Assembly (NCBI GenBank): GCA_000434475.1
Contig: FR879565.1
Coordinates: forward strand, 1 to 10,404
Length of the DNA stretch: 10,404 bases
Reading direction: 5' to 3'
From: Dialister sp. CAG:486
Lineage (GTDB): Bacteria; Bacillota; Negativicutes; Veillonellales; Dialisteraceae
The notes under the pieces were generated by a model that saw only the letters and a program-made list of their open reading frames with translations, was not told the DNA's origin and ran no database searches. Position 1 is the first letter of the stretch. Each line of letters opens with the position of its first letter. Shown one piece after another: positions 4,801-10,365 of the stretch. A program made the translations under genes and the position numbers.

Positions 4801-4899
4801 GCGGCGCTTTCTCATTATTATGCGCCGCACCAACATTTCTAATTTCTCATTCGAGCAAAGCTTTCATCCACAATCAAGGGGCAGCACGCCCCAGGGCTA
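4801..4899 (-). repeat. Composite intergenic repeat, copy R4
   Basis: GCGGCGC (4801-4807) / GCGCCGC (4822-4828) with a 14-nt loop, heptamers CATTTCT and AATTTCT (4834-4847), GCAAAGCTTTCATCC, a GGGGC...GCCCC hairpin, and a GGGCTACCCC end that includes the dgt stop codon. Read on the minus strand, it starts exactly at the end of dgt. Confidence 0.75.
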
Positions 4900-5922
4900 C
4901 CCCTTTTTGAACGTCCAATACCTCGGCACGAAGATGTCTTCATAAAGATTGATGGCGAAATTATCAGTCAGCCCCGAGATGTAGTCGACAGCCGCACGGG
5001 GGATGTCGCCCCCGGCGAGGCGGAGCTGCTTTTCCGGAAGACGGTCGTAGCAGGCCCCCGACCTGTCCCTCTCCGTGTAATAGGAAAAGAGCATCTTCAC
5101 CACATGGCTTCCGCGATCGCGATCGGGGATGAGGTTATCCGACATATAGACGGCGCGGAACATGAATCTCCTGAAATCCAAAAGGATCCTGTCGCCCTCC
5201 TCACACATATGGATGCCGTCCGTCTCATCCTGCATCGAATGCTCCACGACATCAGTCACCATCGCAGTAATCATGGAGGAGTGCGTCGTCCCGATGCGCC
5301 GGCGGATTTCCTCGGGCACATCCGTCGCGGTGATGAGCCCCATGGACTCCGCATCCTCATAGTCGTGACAGAGGTAGGCGATGCGATCGGCATACTTGAT
5401 CAGACTGCCTTCGAGCGTGTGCGCCTTGAGCGGCCCGCAGTGGTTCAGCATACCGTCGAGCACAGGGAGCGTCAGATTCAGCCCCGCGCCGTCCCGTTCG
5501 AGCCTCTCTGCGATGCGGACGCTCTGCTCATTATGCTCGAAATGGCCATAGATCTCCTTGAGCGCCTGCTCCCCGACGTGGCCAAAGGGCGTGTGCCCGA
5601 GGTCATGTCCGAGCGCGATCGCCTCCACGAGGTCTTCATTCAGGGACAGTGCGCGCGCCATCGTCCGTCCGATCTGTGCGACCTCGAGGGTGTGCGTCAT
5701 CCGCGTCCGATAATGATCGCCCTGCGGCGCGATGTAGACCTGCGTCTTGTGCTTCATCCGCCGGAAGGAATTGCTGTGGAGGATGCGGTCACGATCCCGC
5801 GCAAAGTCCGTCCGGAGCGGATCCTTCGCCTCCGCATGCGCCCGCTTCGCCTCCTTCACATGAAAGGCGCGCGGCGACAGGACATCGTATTCTCTCTCTT
5901 CGATCCGTTCCCGTGGATTCAT
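4897..5922 (-). CDS. dgt: HD-domain deoxyguanosinetriphosphate triphosphohydrolase (dGTPase-like)
   Basis: A 341-residue cytoplasmic enzyme of the short dGTPase family, which removes triphosphate from dGTP (and often other dNTPs) and so trims dNTP pools. The metal-binding HD set is complete: His77 (RTRMTHTLEVAQ), His106-Asp107 (ALGHDLGHTPFGH) and Asp179 (KYADRIAYLCHDYED). SNSFRRMKHKTQV (50-62) is the usual N-terminal nucleotide-site motif. The ATG at 5922 follows GGAGG by 7 bases. It has its own promoter at 5961-5991. In many Firmicutes the gene precedes dnaG-rpoD; here it does not. The last codons, FKKG and TAG, lie in the edge of repeat R4, so the C-terminus may have been reset by the repeat. 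No clear terminator separates it from the toxin locus behind it. Confidence 0.9.
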   Translation of the reverse strand: MNPRERIEEREYDVLSPRAFHVKEAKRAHAEAKDPLRTDFARDRDRILHSNSFRRMKHKTQVYIAPQGDHYRTRMTHTLEVAQIGRTMARALSLNEDLVEAIALGHDLGHTPFGHVGEQALKEIYGHFEHNEQSVRIAERLERDGAGLNLTLPVLDGMLNHCGPLKAHTLEGSLIKYADRIAYLCHDYEDAESMGLITATDVPEEIRRRIGTTHSSMITAMVTDVVEHSMQDETDGIHMCEEGDRILLDFRRFMFRAVYMSDNLIPDRDRGSHVVKMLFSYYTERDRSGACYDRLPEKQLRLAGGDIPRAAVDYISGLTDNFAINLYEDIFVPRYWTFKKG

Positions 5923-5960
5923 AGTGAGCCTCCTTGGAAAAATGATGGTGTGTTTATTTT

Positions 5961-5991
5961 ATTGTAGCATAAATAAAAGGGGCAGGGTCAA
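5961..5991 (-). promoter_or_regulatory. Promoter of dgt
   Basis: On the minus strand TTGACC (5991-5986), 19 bases, then TGCTACAAT with -10 at 5966-5961. The spacer is long, but the extended -10 compensates. The leader is about 32 nt. Confidence 0.65.
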
Positions 5992-6001
5992 CCCGTGGGG
6001 A

Positions 6002-6098
6002 GGTGCGGCGCATTTCGTCATCCTGAGTGGAGAAAAACGTCATATGTTAAATCTGAAATAGGAGAACTGGGTCAAAGGATCTAAGCGCCGCGGAGTTT
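6002..6098 (+). repeat. Intergenic repeat R5: GCGGCGC hairpin carrying the GTCATCCTGAG module
   Basis: GCGGCGC (6005-6011) and GCGCCGC (6085-6091) enclose GTCATCCTGAGTGG...AACTGGGTCAAAGGATCT. The same nested arrangement as at 973-1068, diverged in the middle, and it ends in the same GGAGTTTTAG. Confidence 0.75.
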
Positions 6099-6131
6099 TA
6101 GAATATATGGTATTCACGTAAGATGAGAAAC

Positions 6132-6167
6132 CTGTGAACCTTTTGAACCTTCAGAACCCGTTTAACC
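6132..6167 (-). repeat. Tandem 9-mer array
   Basis: Four in-register 9-mers ending in GAACC or TAACC: CTGTGAACC, TTTTGAACC, TTCAGAACC, CGTTTAACC. Read on the minus strand they are GGTTCA-cored and resemble the 9-mers at 4322-4348. Confidence 0.7.
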
Positions 6168-6245
6168 TATAAAAATTCATAAATAGGGAATAAGAATGGC
6201 CTGCTTTCAAACTTGAAGTATATAGAGCGATGCACTTACTTCGAT

Positions 6246-6518
6246 TTCTCCCTCCTTCCTCTGGAAGGAGGTGGCGCATAGCGCCGGAGGTTGGCTTCAC
6301 TCTATTTTCCCTTCGGCCAACCCCCTGCCCATCTACCCCCTTCCATGGGAAGGGGGTAGATGGGCTACTCATCCCGCTTCTCCCTCCTTCCTCTGGAAGA
6401 AGGTGGCGCATAGCGCCGGAGGTTGGCTTCACTCTAGGAGGTGGCGCGCAGCGCCGGAGGTTGGCTTCGCTCTATTTTCGCCTTCGGCCAACCCCCTGCC
6501 CTTCCAAGGGAAGGGGAT
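6246..6518. repeat. Three-copy hairpin-rich repeat (GGAGGTTGGCTTC type)
   Basis: GAGGTGGCGCATAGCGCCGG and GGTTGGCTTC recur three times (from about 6268, 6401 and 6438). Copies 1 and 3 continue into TTCGGCCAACCCCCTGCCC. Internal hairpins include GGCGC/GCGCC, GGTTGGC/GCCAACC and an 18-bp perfect inverted repeat at 6327-6344/6348-6365. Open frames here on both strands are translations of the repeat. No gene is supported between about 5995 and 6735. Confidence 0.8.
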
Positions 6519-6528
6519 AGAAGAAAAG

Positions 6529-6719
6529 AATTCTCGCTTACGCTCGAAATGACAATGCGAGAGAGTCCCCAGTCACATGCCACTTTCTGGCATCGCCCAT
6601 ATATATTCGCGGCGAAGCCGCCACCTTCATTCCTAATTTCTCATTCCTCATTCCTAATTCGCGCAAAGCTTTCATTCATAATCAGTGGGCGGAGCCGCCC
6701 CATGGGCTAACCCTGAACC
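6529..6719 (-). repeat. Composite intergenic repeat, copy R6b
   Basis: Read on the minus strand from 6719: GGGTTAGCCC, hairpin GGGCGG/CCGCCC, GATTATGAATGAAAGC, heptamers GGAATGA/GAAATTA (about 6628-6656), a GGCGGC-TTC-GCCGC hairpin (6611-6623), TATATATGGGCGATGCC, TGACTGGGGACT, and GTCATTTCGAGCGTAAGCGA (6551-6532). This is the most complete copy after R1. Confidence 0.75.
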
Positions 6720-6744
6720 CCTCGCCCTTCCTTTATGCTATAAT
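6714..6744 (+). promoter_or_regulatory. Promoter of the DUF3298-type gene
   Basis: TGCTATAAT with -10 at 6739-6744 and a weak TGAACC at 6714-6719, spacer 19. The -35-like bases belong to the edge of repeat R6b. The promoter places the start of transcription after the ATG at 6743 and so rules that start out. Confidence 0.65.
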
Positions 6745-6769
6745 GAAGAAAAGAAAGGGGGGCTTTCCC

Positions 6770-7444
6770 ATGAAACTCACAAAGTATCTCTCCATCTTCG
6801 CGCTCACCGGTGCGCTTCTTTTGGCGATGCCTTCTGCGGAGGCTTCGCTCTGGCCGGGACTGGGGACGACAGCTCAGGAACGCTCGGGCGCTTTCCGCAC
6901 GGATGCCTTCGACACAGACCATGCGGTGATGAAGACGCCCTATCTCCTCTCGCAGGCCAACAATGCGGAGTACGCCGGCAAGGTGAATGCCGTCATCGGC
7001 CGCGAAAAGGCTGACTTCACGGCGTCCCTCCGCACGGAGAATGAATATGGCAAGACGCTTGGCTGGATGACCTGGCATGAAGGGATGATCGGCAACTACA
7101 TCAATAACACGCAGGGCATCACGAGCATCGTCCTCATCTCTCAGATGCTCCGCGCCGGTGCCGCGCATGGCGAAACGCACGCCAAGGGGCTCACATGGAA
7201 CAGCGCCGGCGATCTCCTCTCCCTGAAGGATATCCTTCCTGATCTCACGGTCTATGATGTGAACCAGTGCATCGAGGTGACTGCGGCGAAGAAGAACATT
7301 CGTCTCTTCGAGGATCATGCCGTGACGGAGCTTCCGACCAATTTCTACGTCGGCAAGAACCGTGTGGTCTATGCCATTTATCAGCCCTACGACATCGCTC
7401 CCTACTCCGAAGGTGTCGTATCGATCGCGATCGGGAAAATATAA
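6770..7444 (+). CDS. Secreted DUF3298-type protein
   Basis: A 224-residue exported protein of unknown function. Residues 1-21 form a signal peptide (MKLTKYL, hydrophobic FALTGALLLAM, cleavage after SAEA). The mature part fits the DUF4163/DUF3298 plan found in the extracytoplasmic half of RsiV-type anti-sigma factors and in free secreted proteins: a GMIGNYINNTQGITSIVL strand region, an LTWNSAGDLLSLKDILPD turn (the family usually has 'G..l.L.dlf'), and the closing NFYVGKNRVVYAIYQPYDIAPYSEGVVSIAI, where PYDIAPYSEG is the hallmark. The longer frame from ATG 6743 is rejected because that ATG overlaps the -10 box; AAAGGGGGG lies 7 bases before the ATG at 6770. It has no transmembrane segment besides the signal, so it is not itself an anti-sigma factor. 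The gene stands alone, between repeats. Confidence 0.8.
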   Translation: MKLTKYLSIFALTGALLLAMPSAEASLWPGLGTTAQERSGAFRTDAFDTDHAVMKTPYLLSQANNAEYAGKVNAVIGREKADFTASLRTENEYGKTLGWMTWHEGMIGNYINNTQGITSIVLISQMLRAGAAHGETHAKGLTWNSAGDLLSLKDILPDLTVYDVNQCIEVTAAKKNIRLFEDHAVTELPTNFYVGKNRVVYAIYQPYDIAPYSEGVVSIAIGKI

Positions 7445-7450
7445 AAGCGG

Positions 7451-7660
7451 ATTCAAGGTTAGGGCGTGCCGCCCCCCCTGATTGCGTTTGCAAGTTTTGC
7501 GCGAATGAGAAATTAGAAATGAGAAATGCGAAATGGTGGTGCGGCGCATGACAATAAGGAAGCGCCGCGGAATTTCATATAAAGGGGTATTGGGGCGCTT
7601 TATGAATTGCGCGCCCCTTCCTCCACTCCTCACTTCTCACTCCTCACTTTTCCCCGACGT
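7451..7660 (+). repeat. Composite intergenic repeat, copy R7
   Basis: It begins six bases past the DUF3298 stop: GGATTCAAGGTTAGG, hairpin GGGCGTGCCGCCC, TGATTGCG, heptamers GAATGAG, AAATTAG, AAATGAG, AAATGCG, AAATGGT (7503-7537), GCGGCGC (7541-7547) / GCGCCGC (7562-7568), GGAATTTCATATAAAGGGG, a GGGGCGC/GCGCCCC hairpin (7591-7617), then CTCCTCAC-type heptamers to about 7650. No gene is seen between 7445 and 7749. Confidence 0.75.
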
Positions 7661-7701
7661 TTTTCAGGAAAATGAGATGGTCTTAGCACGACAAATCAAA
7701 A

Positions 7702-7738
7702 CACCCGCAGCGAAGGGGTACGCTGCGGGTGCTTTTTT
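7702..7738. terminator. Bidirectional terminator between DUF3298 gene and lpxA
   Basis: CACCCGCAGCG (7702-7712) pairs perfectly with CGCTGCGGGTG (7721-7731), 8-nt loop. Six T follow on the plus strand and four T on the minus strand. It closes the lpx operon and can also stop the convergent plus-strand transcript. Confidence 0.9.
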
Positions 7739-7749
7739 GATGGCTTTTT

Positions 7750-8568
7750 TTATCTGTCTCTTTCTCTGGTACGGCAGAGGCCGCGTTCACAGTTGCGCAG
7801 GAAGCGGAGAAGATGCTCCATCTCCGGTGTGGACGGGAAGTCCTGTTCCATTTCTTCGATGGCTTCAGAGAGCTTCATACCGGAGCGGAAAATGATGCGA
7901 TAGGCCTTCTTGAGGAGGCTCTTGCCTTCCGGCGTGATGCCATTTCTGGAAAGTCCGACGCTGTTCAGCCCTACGACGCGGGCCGGATTGCCATCTGCGA
8001 TGACATAAGGGCAGACGTCCTGCACGATCTTGGACATGCCGCCGACCATAGCACAGGCGCCGATCTTGACGAACTGGTGAAGGCCGCTCATGCCGCCGAT
8101 GACGGCATGGTCTTCGACAGTGACATGGCCTGCCGCGCCCGAGAAGGAGGACATGACGATGTGGTCGCCGAAGCAGCAGTTATGTGCGACGTGGGTATAG
8201 GCCTGCAGCATATTGTAAGAGCCGATGCGTGTCTCGCAGTTTTCCCCGGTCGCTCTGTGAATGGTGACGTATTCACGGAGAAGATTGTGATCGCCGATGA
8301 CGACGGTGCTGTATTCGTCTGCGAATTTCAGATCCTGCGGGTCTTCTCCAATGACCGCATGCGGATAAATGTGATTCTCTTTGCCCATGCGGACATTCTT
8401 CGCGATGACAGCGTGCGGTCCGATGATGGTGCCTTCGCCGATCTCGCAATTTTCTCCGATATAGGCATAAGCACCGATGACGACATTCTTGTGAATGATC
8501 GCACTCGGATGAATCACGGCCGACGGATGGATATCCGGTGCCTCATTTTTCAAGACTTTGAGTTCCAT
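7750..8568 (-). CDS. lpxA: UDP-N-acetylglucosamine acyltransferase
   Basis: A 272-residue cytoplasmic enzyme that moves a 3-hydroxyacyl chain from acyl carrier protein to UDP-GlcNAc, the first step of lipid A synthesis. The N-terminal two thirds is a left-handed beta helix of hexapeptide repeats (PSAVIHPSAIIHKNVVIG, then CEIGEGTIIG and so on to about residue 185). YTHVAHN (124-130) holds His129, the counterpart of catalytic His125 of E. coli; His126, His148 and His164 match its other conserved histidines. The C-terminal helical domain (about 205-272) contains KKAYRIIFRSG. Length is close to the usual 260. The start is the ATG at 8568, with AAGGGGA 9 bases upstream; the frame is open 38 codons further but that part is leader. 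It is the third gene after lpxC and fabZ, but 249 bases from fabZ. Confidence 0.97.
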   Translation of the reverse strand: MELKVLKNEAPDIHPSAVIHPSAIIHKNVVIGAYAYIGENCEIGEGTIIGPHAVIAKNVRMGKENHIYPHAVIGEDPQDLKFADEYSTVVIGDHNLLREYVTIHRATGENCETRIGSYNMLQAYTHVAHNCCFGDHIVMSSFSGAAGHVTVEDHAVIGGMSGLHQFVKIGACAMVGGMSKIVQDVCPYVIADGNPARVVGLNSVGLSRNGITPEGKSLLKKAYRIIFRSGMKLSEAIEEMEQDFPSTPEMEHLLRFLRNCERGLCRTRERDR

Positions 8569-8670
8569 TGTTCTTTCCCCTTTATGACAGCTTGCACTGA
8601 TCTTTTGATCGCCCGAAGGCGAATTTAAGTTTTCATAATACATAATCCGTTCGCAAGCAGTCGAATTATA
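8569..8670 (-). promoter_or_regulatory. Possible lpxA promoter and structured leader
   Basis: TATAAT on the minus strand (8670-8665) without a good -35 or TGn extension. The leader that would follow contains hairpins TCGCC-CGAA-GGCGA (about 8609-8622) and GATC-TTTT-GATC (8599-8610). These could support separate transcription of lpxA; the promoter is weakly supported. Confidence 0.35.
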
Positions 8671-8690
8671 CTTCCATCTCAAGCGAAATC

Positions 8691-8706
8691 CGGCGTTCTG
8701 TCGCCG
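8691..8706. other. Hairpin in the fabZ-lpxA gap
   Basis: CGGCG (8691-8695) pairs with CGCCG (8702-8706); the plus-strand tail is TTTATTATTATTTTC. It could be an antisense-direction terminator or a processing site. No gene would use it as a plus-strand terminator. Confidence 0.35.
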
Positions 8707-8770
8707 TTTATTATTATTTTCTCTCTATTTCGCTGATTTTTAACCATTTTCGATTTTTGAAAAAGCTTCA

Positions 8771-8793
8771 AACGGCAGCCGGCATGATGCCGG
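8771..8793 (-). terminator. Possible weak terminator after fabZ
   Basis: CCGGCA-TGA-TGCCGG (8779-8793), read on the minus strand, is followed by CTGCCGTTTGAAGCTTTTTC. The stem is good, but the T run is not directly adjacent, so partial termination or none is likely. Confidence 0.4.
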
Positions 8794-8817
8794 AGGTCCC
8801 TTCTGCCCTTTTATTTC

Positions 8818-9276
8818 TTATCTTCTCTTATCTTCCGGGCCTTCATTCGGGTCGAGAAGATAGAAGAGGAAGTCCGCTTCTGCCTTGTGCACGCCCTCGA
8901 CCGAGCATTCGCAGTGGACCTTGCCCATGCGGCCGATGATCTTCTTGATGACAGCCTTGGTGACCATCTGGTCGCCGGGGAGGACCGGAGAGCGGAAACG
9001 GACATGGTCCATACCGGTGAACAGCGGGATGAGGCCTCTGTTTTCTTCCGGATACTGGAGCGCTACGCCGCCGACCTGCGCCATGGCTTCACAGATGAGA
9101 GCGCCCGGCATGACGGGATGTCCCGGGAAATGTCCCTGGAAAAATGGTTCATTCATGGTGACGGATTTCACGCCGATCGCATAGTCCATCGGGACCAGCT
9201 CGGTGATCTTGTCGACCAGGAGCATCGGATAGCGATGTGGCAGGATTTCCATGATTTCTTCTACGTTGAGTTCCAT
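8818..9276 (-). CDS. fabZ: 3-hydroxyacyl-ACP dehydratase
   Basis: A 152-residue hot-dog-fold enzyme that dehydrates 3-hydroxyacyl-ACP to trans-2-enoyl-ACP in fatty acid elongation. Because LpxA uses the same 3-hydroxyacyl-ACP, FabZ competes for the branch point between phospholipid and lipid A. Signatures: IMEILPHRYPMLLVDKI (8-24), then FFQGHFPGHPVMPGALICEA (45-64), whose His49 and Glu63 are the catalytic pair. Length is normal, with a charged tail PNEGPEDKRR. The ATG at 9276 has AAGGAGG 8 bases upstream and gives the N-terminus typical of the family. A TTG at 9339, in frame, also has GGAGG at good spacing and could give an N-terminal extension of 21 residues. Second gene of the lpx operon, 116 bases from lpxC. 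Confidence 0.96.
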   Translation of the reverse strand: MELNVEEIMEILPHRYPMLLVDKITELVPMDYAIGVKSVTMNEPFFQGHFPGHPVMPGALICEAMAQVGGVALQYPEENRGLIPLFTGMDHVRFRSPVLPGDQMVTKAVIKKIIGRMGKVHCECSVEGVHKAEADFLFYLLDPNEGPEDKRR

Positions 9277-9366
9277 AAGTGTTTCCTCCTTGAAAATGAC
9301 GGGGTTCTTATCGATAATAGGACTATCGCTCGCAGGCAAAGGGTTTCCTCCAAGGATAGAAGAGGG

Positions 9367-9400
9367 GATTCATTATTATTTCTGATTCATTATTATTTCT
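9367..9400 (-). repeat. Perfect 17-bp tandem duplication at the end of lpxC
   Basis: GATTCATTATTATTTCT occurs at 9367-9383 and again at 9384-9400. The copy nearer lpxC includes its stop codon, so the gene ends with three stops in frame (TAA TAA TGA); the second copy repeats the motif outside the gene. Confidence 0.9.
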
Positions 9401-10223
9401 TCAGAGCCTGCAGCTTTTCGGACAGCTCGGCATTCAGCTTGTGGCTGCCGAGAACGGCGATGATGTGCGCCTGCAGCGGCCCTACGAGGGAAATGTCGCC
9501 CAGGATATCCAAGATCTTGTGACGGACCAGTTCATCCTGAAAGCGGAGCTTCGAGAGACATTTGTCTTCGGAGTAGACGACCGCATTTTCCAGCGTGCCG
9601 CCTTTGCCAAGCCCCATCTTTCTCATGGCTTCAAGCTCCCATGTGAAGCCGATGGTGCGGGCAGGAGAGATCTCCTTGCGGTAGCTCTCTTCATCAAGGA
9701 TCACATCCAGCGTCTGACAGCCGAGGAGCGGGTGCGGATTCATGGATGTGAAGGTCACACGAAGGCCATCATAGGGGAGCGCTGCGATGAATTTCTTATC
9801 GCCCTCATAGACAGCGACGCTGTGATCCAGCGTGAGGACCGGGATGGTCTCTTCCTGCTCTTCGATGCCGCCTTCGAGCACCATGTCGACAAAGGTCTTG
9901 GACGAGCCGTCTCCGACCGGCGGCTCGGCAGAATCCATCTCGATCAGACAGTTGTCGATGTGGAGCGCAAAGAGTGCGGAGAGGACATGCTCGACGGTGA
10001 AGACCTTCGCCGCGCCGTCCTCGAGCGTGGTCGCGCGCATGGTATTGGTGATATTCTGGCTCTTCGCAGCGACTGTCGGTGCGCCCGCAAGATCGACTCT
10101 CCGGAAGAGGATGCCCGTCCCTGCTTTGGCCGGATGCATGGTCATGGTCACAGGCAGCCCGGAGTGCAGGCCATTGCCTTTGTAGGTGACGGATTTCTGG
10201 ATGGTGTGCTGTTTTCTATTCAC
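9393..10223 (-). CDS. lpxC: UDP-3-O-acyl-N-acetylglucosamine deacetylase
   Basis: A 276-residue zinc enzyme that removes the acetyl group from UDP-3-O-acyl-GlcNAc, the committed step of lipid A synthesis. Zinc ligands are His79 (TVEHVLSAL), His235 and Asp239 (RHKILDILGD). Glu78 is the catalytic base position and His261 (GSHKLN) the second catalytic residue. YKGNGLHSG (14-22) is the N-terminal signature, and EPPVGDGSS (100-108) is also diagnostic. Length is slightly below the 300 of enterobacteria, as usual in Firmicutes. The start is a GTG at 10223 with AAAGG 7 bases upstream; a TGA five codons upstream in the same frame excludes a longer protein. It is the first gene in this window of the operon lpxC-fabZ-lpxA and has a strong promoter. 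Confidence 0.97.
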   Translation of the reverse strand: MNRKQHTIQKSVTYKGNGLHSGLPVTMTMHPAKAGTGILFRRVDLAGAPTVAAKSQNITNTMRATTLEDGAAKVFTVEHVLSALFALHIDNCLIEMDSAEPPVGDGSSKTFVDMVLEGGIEEQEETIPVLTLDHSVAVYEGDKKFIAALPYDGLRVTFTSMNPHPLLGCQTLDVILDEESYRKEISPARTIGFTWELEAMRKMGLGKGGTLENAVVYSEDKCLSKLRFQDELVRHKILDILGDISLVGPLQAHIIAVLGSHKLNAELSEKLQALKK

Positions 10224-10324
10224 GATGAGTACCTTTCATGAGAAAGAAAGATCACGGCAGGAAGCGGCCGGAATGCCCCCGATGCAAAGCCCCGTCCCCG
10301 CGATGCCGTTATATATGTATTCAT
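10220..10324 (-). CDS. Possible 34-codon leader ORF overlapping the lpxC start
   Basis: From ATG 10324 the frame runs 34 codons (MNTYITASRGRGFASG..., ending SHERYSS) and stops at TGA 10220-10222, sharing GTGA with the lpxC start codon. Such an overlap can couple translation. However, the ATG lies only about 6 bases from the predicted transcript start and has no ribosome binding site, so it would have to be leaderless. No known family. Confidence 0.25.
   Translation of the reverse strand: MNTYITASRGRGFASGAFRPLPAVIFLSHERYSS
10254..10309 (-). promoter_or_regulatory. Inverted repeat in the lpxC leader
   Basis: ACGGCA (10254-10259) and TGCCGT (10304-10309) can close a GC-rich leader of about 56 nt, with GCGG/CCGC pairing inside. 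The fold lies upstream of the lpxC ribosome binding site. Function unknown. Confidence 0.35.
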
Positions 10325-10325
10325 G

Positions 10326-10341
10326 ATAACTAGCTAATTAT
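10326..10341. promoter_or_regulatory. Candidate operator overlapping the lpxC promoter
   Basis: ATAACTAGCTAATTAT is a 16-bp palindrome with one mismatched pair, centred on TAGCTA. It overlaps the -10 box and the predicted transcription start, a position suited to a repressor. The protein is unknown. Confidence 0.4.
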
Positions 10342-10365
10342 ATACTTTTTTCAAGAACTGTTCAA
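10337..10365 (-). promoter_or_regulatory. Promoter of the lpxC-fabZ-lpxA operon
   Basis: On the minus strand TTGAAC (10365-10360), exactly 17 bases, then TATAAT (10342-10337). The predicted start is near 10330, leaving a leader of about 107 nt. Bases beyond 10366 show no recognisable gene. Confidence 0.8.

Noticed and set aside
5104..5967. Plus-strand open frame opposite dgt
   Set aside because: Antisense frame of the dGTPase; no motifs, no ribosome binding site.
6151..6552. Several small open frames on both strands (GGWLHS and TPFPWKG-like peptides)
   Set aside because: They are direct translations of the three-copy hairpin repeat; similar repeat-derived peptides are often misannotated as hypothetical proteins.
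6743..6769. Longer N-terminus for the DUF3298-type protein starting at ATG 6743
   Set aside because: That ATG overlaps the TATAAT box; the start at 6770 has the ribosome binding site and begins the signal peptide.
6707..7633. 308-codon minus-strand open frame opposite the DUF3298 gene
   Set aside because: It crosses two repeat copies and the antisense of a gene with signal peptide, promoter and ribosome binding site.
7813..8628. Plus-strand open frame opposite lpxA
   Set aside because: Antisense of a gene with catalytic residues in place; Asp/Ala-rich without motifs.
8569..8682. N-terminal extension of LpxA to 310 residues
   Set aside because: The extra 38 codons have no similarity to the LpxA start and include leader hairpins; the ATG at 8568 has the ribosome binding site.
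9441..10241. Plus-strand open frame opposite lpxC
   Set aside because: Antisense of lpxC; no independent support.
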